64,000 nt of DNA from JALYOC01 sp036675345 (GTDB lineage Bacteria > Myxococcota > Myxococcia > Myxococcales > Myxococcaceae): contig JAKFFE010000018.1 in assembly GCA_036675345.1 (NCBI GenBank), forward strand, positions 397,921-461,920, given 5' to 3'. The position numbers and the translations under genes are program-made. Shown in pieces: positions 59,585 through 64,000 of this stretch. Within the stretch, counting starts at the first letter, position 1. The number at the start of each line of letters is the position of its first letter. The notes below the pieces were generated by a model. It saw nothing but the letters and a program-made list of their open reading frames with translations. It made no database searches and was not told where the DNA came from.

Positions 59585-60991
59585 CTACGCCTGCTTCTGC
59601 AGCTCCAGGAACATCTGGACGCCGGTCTCCTCGAAGAACACCCGGGGCTTGGCGCCCGGAAGTTTCTCCACCAGCTCCAGCATCTCTTCCTCGGTCCGGT
59701 AGTACAGCACCCAGTCCGCCCAGTACTCCATGTAGATGCGGTCCGGGCTGGGTGCGTGGAAATTCCCGACCAGCATCGTGCCTCCCGGCAGCAGGAGGTC
59801 AAACATCTTGCTCAAGGTCGCCCGGGCCACCGGGGGGGTGAGGTAGTCGAACAGCCCCATCGAGTAGATGAAGTGGTAGCGCCCGAACCGCTCGGCGATC
59901 TTCCGGGTCCGGAGCATGGTCCGGACCGAGTCGCTGAAGTAGTCGATCTGGATCTTGTTCCCGCGGGTGGACTCGATGTGCTGCACGGTGTTCCGGGCGC
60001 ACTCCAGCGCGTGGGGATCCTGGTCCAGCACCGCGAAGTAGTAGCGCTCGAACTCTTCCGGGGACTGGAACACGTCCCGCAGCTCCCAGGCCGGACCGCA
60101 GGCCAGGGAGAGCACCCGGAACGCGCCCTTCCCCTGCACCGGGGACTCCTGGGCCACCCGCCGCAGCACCTTGGGGACCAGCTGCCGGCGGTTGCGCACC
60201 GCCTGGGAGGCAGCGGTGTCCGCCGGGTGCTTGTGCATCAGCTTGTTGAAGACGTAGTTCCCGACGTACCGGTTCTCGTACAGCATCTGCATGATCTCGG
60301 CGTCGCCGGCGTACCCGCGAGGCTTGAGATTGGTGCGCTTGAGCAGCTCCGAGCCGAGGATGAACTCCCAGGCCTGGCGGCGGAAGTAGTAGCCGTGGCG
60401 CTCGTGCTCCTCCTTGTCGAAGCCGGCCACCGCCCGGGAGAGATCGTCCAGCTGCCGGTTGAAGAAGTCGAAGAACCGCTTCCCCTCGGTGCGGATCAAC
60501 GCCTCCTGGGCCGCGTCCGCCACGTGCTGCGGTTCGTTGGCGTAGATCCGGTCCTGCTCGTTGAAGAACCGCTTGTAGACCGCCAGGTCGTAGAGGGCGG
60601 CGGCGGTGTAGTCGCGGAACTCGGGGTGGATCCGCTCCTTCTGGGAGAGCACCAGGGGGAGGTTGTGGAAGAAGGCCTTGAGGTCCACGTACTTCTTGTC
60701 GAACAGCAGCGCCCGGCAGTCGTAGACGTCCTCCAGGAACACCAGCCGCCCGGCGAAGCCCACCCGGGTGTACTCCACGTGGAGCCGGCAGGAGGACAGC
60801 TCCACCACCCGCTCCCCCAGCTGCAGGGTCAGCTTCTCGAAGACGGTGCGGTCCGGTGGGGGCGGGCCGGGGAAGGCCACGTGCAGCGAGATCCGGGAGG
60901 CGAACCCCACCGTGACCGGGATCTGCTGTCCCTCCCGGAACAGGTGCCCCACAAGGATCGGTTCGCCGCTGGAGGCAGCGTCACTTTCCAC
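59585..60991 (-). CDS. PilZ-like/SAM-methyltransferase fusion (EF/3-OH-PAME-type)
   Basis: 468 residues, GTG start overlapping the upstream STAS gene by 11 bases. An N-terminal PilZ-like beta-barrel (about 10-95, ending GRLVFLEDVYDC) lacks a visible RxxxR c-di-GMP motif. A helical region contains LKPRGYAGDAEIMQMLYENRYVG, a hallmark of the extracellular-factor/3-hydroxypalmitate methyl ester family. The Rossmann methyltransferase domain has FRVLSLACGPAWELRDVF and FAVLDQDPHALECA. It may make a diffusible fatty-acid methyl ester or methylate another acid, under control of the partner switch around it. Confidence 0.85.
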   Translation of the reverse strand: MESDAASSGEPILVGHLFREGQQIPVTVGFASRISLHVAFPGPPPPDRTVFEKLTLQLGERVVELSSCRLHVEYTRVGFAGRLVFLEDVYDCRALLFDKKYVDLKAFFHNLPLVLSQKERIHPEFRDYTAAALYDLAVYKRFFNEQDRIYANEPQHVADAAQEALIRTEGKRFFDFFNRQLDDLSRAVAGFDKEEHERHGYYFRRQAWEFILGSELLKRTNLKPRGYAGDAEIMQMLYENRYVGNYVFNKLMHKHPADTAASQAVRNRRQLVPKVLRRVAQESPVQGKGAFRVLSLACGPAWELRDVFQSPEEFERYYFAVLDQDPHALECARNTVQHIESTRGNKIQIDYFSDSVRTMLRTRKIAERFGRYHFIYSMGLFDYLTPPVARATLSKMFDLLLPGGTMLVGNFHAPSPDRIYMEYWADWVLYYRTEEEMLELVEKLPGAKPRVFFEETGVQMFLELQKQA

Positions 60992-61349
60992 GGAAGGACA
61001 CCCGCCCGTCGCTGGTCTCGAAGGCCCGCAAGGCGGCGAAGCTGAGGCTCTGCCACTTCTTGTCCTTGGCGAACTCCACCAGCACCCGGTGACCGCCGCG
61101 GGCGGCCTCGTCCAGCAGCTTCACCAGCGGCGTGAAGGTGGAGGAGTTCATGTAGTCGATGGAGGAGAAGTCCAGCACCAGCGGGCGCTTGGTGTCCCCG
61201 GCCCGCTGCAGCGAGTCCCGGAGGATGGGGATCAGGAACTGCCCGGGCTCGCGCGCGGCGCTGCGGCCGCGGAAGGTGACCCGGACCTCGGAGGGGTCCT
61301 CCAGCACCTCGACGGTGAGCGCTTCGTGATTGTGCGTGGCAGGAGGCAC
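60981..61349 (-). CDS. STAS/SiaC-like regulatory protein (second copy)
   Basis: 122 residues, GTG start. It shares the GRS-xxR-xP-xxFLIP, YMNSST (66-71) and KWQSLSFAALR blocks with the protein at 57775-58146. The Ser/Ser/Thr after Asn is the candidate phosphosite. It lies between the ATP-binding kinase-type gene (15 bp upstream) and the PilZ/methyltransferase gene (11-base overlap), so it probably relays the switch to that enzyme. Confidence 0.83.
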   Translation of the reverse strand: MPPATHNHEALTVEVLEDPSEVRVTFRGRSAAREPGQFLIPILRDSLQRAGDTKRPLVLDFSSIDYMNSSTFTPLVKLLDEAARGGHRVLVEFAKDKKWQSLSFAALRAFETSDGRVSFRGK

Positions 61350-61364
61350 GGTGGGTTGATCTCT

Positions 61365-61844
61365 TTAGTGTTGGAAGACGGCCGAGACGGCCAGGGTGTT
61401 GGTGTCATCCACGTAGAAGTCGAGGATGCACTGACCTTCGTAGGCAATGCGCGTCAGCCCCAGCCCGCTTTGTCCCGGCGTGTACGGCTGGGAGGAGACT
61501 TCCTTCATCTTCTCGACATATGCCTCGAACGGGTTCTGGTAGCCGCGGATCCACTGGATGGTGTCGTCCAGCCGCTTGAGCCGATCCGCGTCCTCGTACA
61601 CCGGGCTGCGGACCTCCACCGTCACCGCGCGGGGCCCCAGCTCCACGGTCAGGTCCACGTGGTCCCCGGGCTGGAAGTTGCCGTACTTCACCGCGTTCTC
61701 CAAAAGCTCCTGGGCGCTCATGCACAGCGAATAGGACACGTCCTTGGAGAACCCGGCCTCCAGCAGCAGCTGCATGGACGGATCCCAGGCGGCCTTCACG
61801 GCATCCCAGTCTGGTTGGATTTTCAGTTGCAGGCAGGAACTCAT
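61365..61844 (-). CDS. Anti-sigma-type HATPase (serine/threonine kinase of partner switch)
   Basis: 159 residues from the ATG at 61844. The GHKL fold has the N box AQELLENAVKYGN (N50) and the G-loop GQSGLGLTRIAYE (124-136). Proteins of this type phosphorylate STAS antagonists, as SpoIIAB, RsbW and SiaB do. It is the first gene of the unit that leads to STAS, PilZ/methyltransferase and PP2C phosphatase genes. Confidence 0.92.
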   Translation of the reverse strand: MSSCLQLKIQPDWDAVKAAWDPSMQLLLEAGFSKDVSYSLCMSAQELLENAVKYGNFQPGDHVDLTVELGPRAVTVEVRSPVYEDADRLKRLDDTIQWIRGYQNPFEAYVEKMKEVSSQPYTPGQSGLGLTRIAYEGQCILDFYVDDTNTLAVSAVFQH

Positions 61845-61946
61845 TCGAGGCGGCGGCAGCGTGGAGGAGGGAACTGGGCCAGTCAAGAAGTGAGGGGAGG
61901 GTTGGACCTACGGGCACCAGGTCTGGACAGACCCTTGAAGCAGGGC

Positions 61947-62630
61947 TTAGCGGGTGCCCGCGTCCGGTGACTGCACCACCAGCTGGTCGTCCAGGGCCGC
62001 CCTCCCCACGCTGCCGCGGAAGAGCTCCCACAGCAGCCCCCGGTGCTCGGCGGCGCTGACCCGGCCGGTCAGCACCAGCCCCGCGCCCAGGTAGCGCAAG
62101 GAGACCCGACGGCCCAGGCCCCGGCGCTCCAGCGCCAGGCCCAGCTCCCGGAGCTGCGCCTGCAGCACGGTCAGCTCGAAGGTCAGGTCCAGGTCCTCCC
62201 CCCGGTGTCCGTCCTGGCGCAGGTGGGCCAGCAGCGCGGTCCGGCACCGCTCGTCCTGGACCCGGGCCCGCAGCAGCTTGGGCCCCACCTCGGCGCCGGG
62301 GCAGGCCTGCCGGACCGCGGTGGGGTCGGGCACCGTCAGCGGCGGCGCAGTCTGGCCCACAGGGGTGACCCGCACCCGCCACACCGAGAAGCGGCCCTGC
62401 CCGTAGAGCAGCACCAGGGTGCTCCCGGGGGAGAGACCGCTGACCATCACCTCCCCGCTGGGGAAGGGCTCGGCGGAGGCCACCTGGGGGTCCTCCACCT
62501 CCACCCAGTCCACGCCCTGGAAACGGGTGAAGCGCTCCTGGCCGGCCTGGACCTCCACGTAGACGTCCACCGGCCAGGCCGCGGCGCCCAGCGGCGCCAG
62601 CAAGCACAGCAGGGCGATCAGCCGCCTCAC
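61947..62630 (-). CDS. Periplasmic protein with secretin/CpaC N-terminal-like domain
   Basis: 227 residues, GTG start in a GTGA overlap with the upstream gene. A signal peptide (LAPLGAAAWP) precedes a beta-sandwich resembling the N-terminal domain of CpaC-type pilus secretins (VEVQAGQERFTRFQGVDWVEV, VSGLSPGSTLVLLYGQGRFSVWRV). The C-terminal half is a second alpha/beta domain with LDLTFELTVLQAQLRELGLAL. It lacks a secretin pore domain. Likely an envelope assembly factor working with the adjacent gene; the pathway is unknown. Confidence 0.72.
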   Translation of the reverse strand: MRRLIALLCLLAPLGAAAWPVDVYVEVQAGQERFTRFQGVDWVEVEDPQVASAEPFPSGEVMVSGLSPGSTLVLLYGQGRFSVWRVRVTPVGQTAPPLTVPDPTAVRQACPGAEVGPKLLRARVQDERCRTALLAHLRQDGHRGEDLDLTFELTVLQAQLRELGLALERRGLGRRVSLRYLGAGLVLTGRVSAAEHRGLLWELFRGSVGRAALDDQLVVQSPDAGTR

Positions 62631-63457
62631 TTCCCCGCCACGGGAGGGTTGAGCCAGAAGAAGACGGCGGCGGAGCTGAGCAGCGCGCAGGCGCCCCCGG
62701 CGATCGCGGTGAACTGCTGGTTGGTCTGGTAGCGGGACAGCTCGCCCTGGCGCAGGGCGATCCGGTTCTGCGAGTCGGGGAGGGTCCGGCTCCACATCTC
62801 CAGGGTCATCGCCCCGAAGATCCCGGCGGCCACCCCCGCCACCACCGCGCCCCCGGTGGCGGCATAGGCGGCGATCGGCAGCGGCCGGGCGGCAGGGACC
62901 GGGGTGGGTTCGGCGGGGACCGGCGGGGTAAGCCGGGTGACCCGCGGGCTGTCCCCGGCGGGCGGGTTGAAGGCCGGGAGGGTGAGCAGCGCGTAGCGCG
63001 CGGTGCGGGAGAACTCGGCCAGCTCGGCGTCGATCAGCGCCGAGGCTTCGGGGGCGGCGAAGACCTTGTCCGCCAGCGAGCTGGCCCCGGCCACCTCCAG
63101 CAGCGCCAGCTCGTAGGAGAGGTCTCCGAACACCCGGGCCACGTCCACCGCGGCCACCGCCCCGGCGCCCAGGCTGCGGCCCACCCCGGCCAGACACGGG
63201 GCCGCTCCGGCACAGGCGGCGATCTGCGCCCCGGCGCGGGAAGTGACCTCCGCGGGAGCCAGCAGGACCGGCACCCCGGCGGCGGTCAGCGCCTCCCCCA
63301 CCCGCTCCACCACCCGCAGGGCTTCCGCGGAGGTCAGCCCCTCGCTGCGGCTGATCAACACCACGCAGCCATTGGGCGCGGAGGGCGCGGCCCGCAGTGG
63401 CGCGGGGGGAGCAGCTTGGGCCAGCAGGACCGAGGCCAGGGTGCCGAGCAGGAGCAT
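62627..63457 (-). CDS. Envelope protein with C-terminal membrane hairpin
   Basis: 276 residues. A signal peptide (LASVLLAQA) is followed by an alpha/beta domain with CVVLISRSEGLTS at its start and a Cys pair (ACAGAAPC). A Pro-rich linker and two hydrophobic segments follow (PIAAYAATGGAVVAGVAAGIFGAM, AIAGGACALLSSAAVFFW). No named family is recognised. The second hydrophobic segment ends near the C terminus, so the C-terminal tail is short. It overlaps 61947-62630 by 4 bases. Confidence 0.7.
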   Translation of the reverse strand: MLLLGTLASVLLAQAAPPAPLRAAPSAPNGCVVLISRSEGLTSAEALRVVERVGEALTAAGVPVLLAPAEVTSRAGAQIAACAGAAPCLAGVGRSLGAGAVAAVDVARVFGDLSYELALLEVAGASSLADKVFAAPEASALIDAELAEFSRTARYALLTLPAFNPPAGDSPRVTRLTPPVPAEPTPVPAARPLPIAAYAATGGAVVAGVAAGIFGAMTLEMWSRTLPDSQNRIALRQGELSRYQTNQQFTAIAGGACALLSSAAVFFWLNPPVAGK

Positions 63458-63528
63458 TCGCCGGCCATCGTCCAGAGCGGAGGGGCGCGGGTCAAGGCTT
63501 CTGCCGGGGTGCTCTGTTGGCTGGGCGG

Positions 63529-64000
63529 CTACCGGGGAGCCAGAAAGCGCCCCTCCCACACGTCCAGTCCCTGGGAGATCCGCGCGTAGTCCGCATCGCC
63601 GCGGGCAGTCTCCAGCTGGTCCCGGGCGGAGCCGAGCAGGGAGCGGGCGCTGGTGACGATCCCCGGATGCCGGGGCCGGGTGCCCAGCGCGGAGTCCAGC
63701 GCGTCAATCCGCCGCAGCAGCTGCACCTCCCGCGAGCTCTTCCGGGGAGGCCGGGGACGGGGGACCGCGGCGCGGGTGCTGGCGGCGGAGACGGTGCCCT
63801 CCGCGGCTCGGACCGGTGCGGCCGGTCCCGGTGGATCGTGAACTTCCGGCAGTGCGGCGACCGGGGTGCGAACCGGGGCCGGCGGCGGCGCGGAGTCCAG
63901 GTCGCGAGCCGGGGCCTCCGGCGGCACGGCGCCCGCGGTGCGAGCCGCGGCCGGCGGCGGCGCGGAGTCCAGGTCGCGAGCCGGGGCCTCCGGCGGCACG
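63529..64000 (-). CDS. Ala/Pro-rich repeat protein (5' part beyond window edge)
   Basis: The N terminus is cut by the window edge; about 157 codons are visible. The upstream part is built of a 24-residue repeat (PPEAPARDLDSAPPPA-x-RT). The C-terminal 90 residues are helical and charged (VQLLRRIDALDSALGTR, ARSLLGSARDQLETARGDADYARI). No family is recognised. It lies 71 bp upstream of the start of the envelope protein gene on the same strand. Confidence 0.65.
   Translation of the reverse strand, partial: VPPEAPARDLDSAPPPAAARTAGAVPPEAPARDLDSAPPPAPVRTPVAALPEVHDPPGPAAPVRAAEGTVSAASTRAAVPRPRPPRKSSREVQLLRRIDALDSALGTRPRHPGIVTSARSLLGSARDQLETARGDADYARISQGLDVWEGRFLAPR
63879..64000. repeat. 72-bp tandem repeat
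   Basis: Two visible copies of a 72-bp unit (offset from 63879 to 63951) within the Ala/Pro-rich protein; the second copy runs into the window edge. The copies are nearly identical, so more may lie outside. Confidence 0.8.

Noticed and set aside
1..64000. tRNA, rRNA, insertion sequence, prophage or riboswitch
   Set aside because: I looked for tRNA-like cloverleaf ends, rRNA blocks, transposase motifs with flanking inverted repeats and integrase genes and saw none. A covariance-model search would be more reliable for small RNAs.

Overview
The window is very GC-rich DNA (roughly 70% by eye) with genes on both strands, almost no intergenic space and strongly G/C-biased third codon positions. 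Several features point to the Myxococcota, probably Myxococcales: a MYXO-CTERM-type sorting tail (33390-34721), an unusually large number of lipoproteins with Asp/Gly-rich tethers and thrombospondin type 3 repeats, an FHA-type sigma-54 activator, and a gene set like the Glt/Nfs gliding and sporulation machinery of Myxococcus. Genus cannot be fixed from the sequence. I see no rRNA, tRNA, CRISPR array, insertion sequence or prophage. No stretch longer than about 300 bases lacks a gene; the largest gaps (5359-5628 and 21562-21803) appear to be promoter regions.

Layout. 1-5358 (minus): hflX (cut by the window edge), gpsA, a proline-rich secreted barrel-like protein and a beta-propeller/di-heme cytochrome lipoprotein. 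5629-12111: a sensor kinase/OmpR-type regulator pair, a small protein, a methyltransferase, a propeller lipoprotein and an FHA sigma-54 activator. 12115-15626 (minus): three lipoproteins. 15723-20807 (plus): a two-subunit M16 peptidase pair followed by a GMC oxidoreductase with its small TAT-type subunit. 20887-27350: a glycine-zipper OmpA protein, an M28 peptidase flanked by two barrel-like proteins, a divergent lipoprotein pair and a CHASE-type hybrid histidine kinase. 27340-36484 (minus): a block of surface proteins, comprising a PPC-type lipoprotein, three paralogous VWA/TSP3 lipoproteins (one without its metal site) and a TSP3 MYXO-CTERM protein. 36516-41980: a PAP2 phosphatase, OmpA/DUF4398 envelope proteins and a second propeller/di-heme cytochrome. 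42066-51561 (plus): a tightly coupled operon encoding a GltG-like FHA/TonB-like inner-membrane protein, an outer-membrane barrel, two large TPR proteins and two lipoproteins. 51713-57668: an HEXXH protein, aat, an acetyltransferase, an ATP-dependent DNA ligase, a TetR regulator, a membrane-anchored repeat protein and a serine-hydrolase-fold protein lacking its SxxK motif. 57775-61844: a partner-switching module (two STAS/SiaC-like proteins, a PP2C phosphatase and an anti-sigma-type ATPase) with a PilZ-like/methyltransferase fusion inside its operon. 61947-64000 (minus): three envelope proteins, the last cut by the window edge.

How the genes fit together. Most of the window is cell-envelope biology. 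The 42-51.5 kb operon looks like a trans-envelope machine, and the 27-36.5 kb VWA/TSP3 lipoproteins look like calcium-dependent surface adhesins. In M. xanthus, VWA adhesins (CglB, CglD) work with the Glt machine, so a link here is plausible but is inference. The 57.8-61.8 kb module looks like a phosphorylation switch controlling a signal-producing or small-molecule methyltransferase. Many first genes of transcription units have a TANNNT-like hexamer 6-13 bases before the ATG and no Shine-Dalgarno sequence, which suggests that leaderless transcription is common here.
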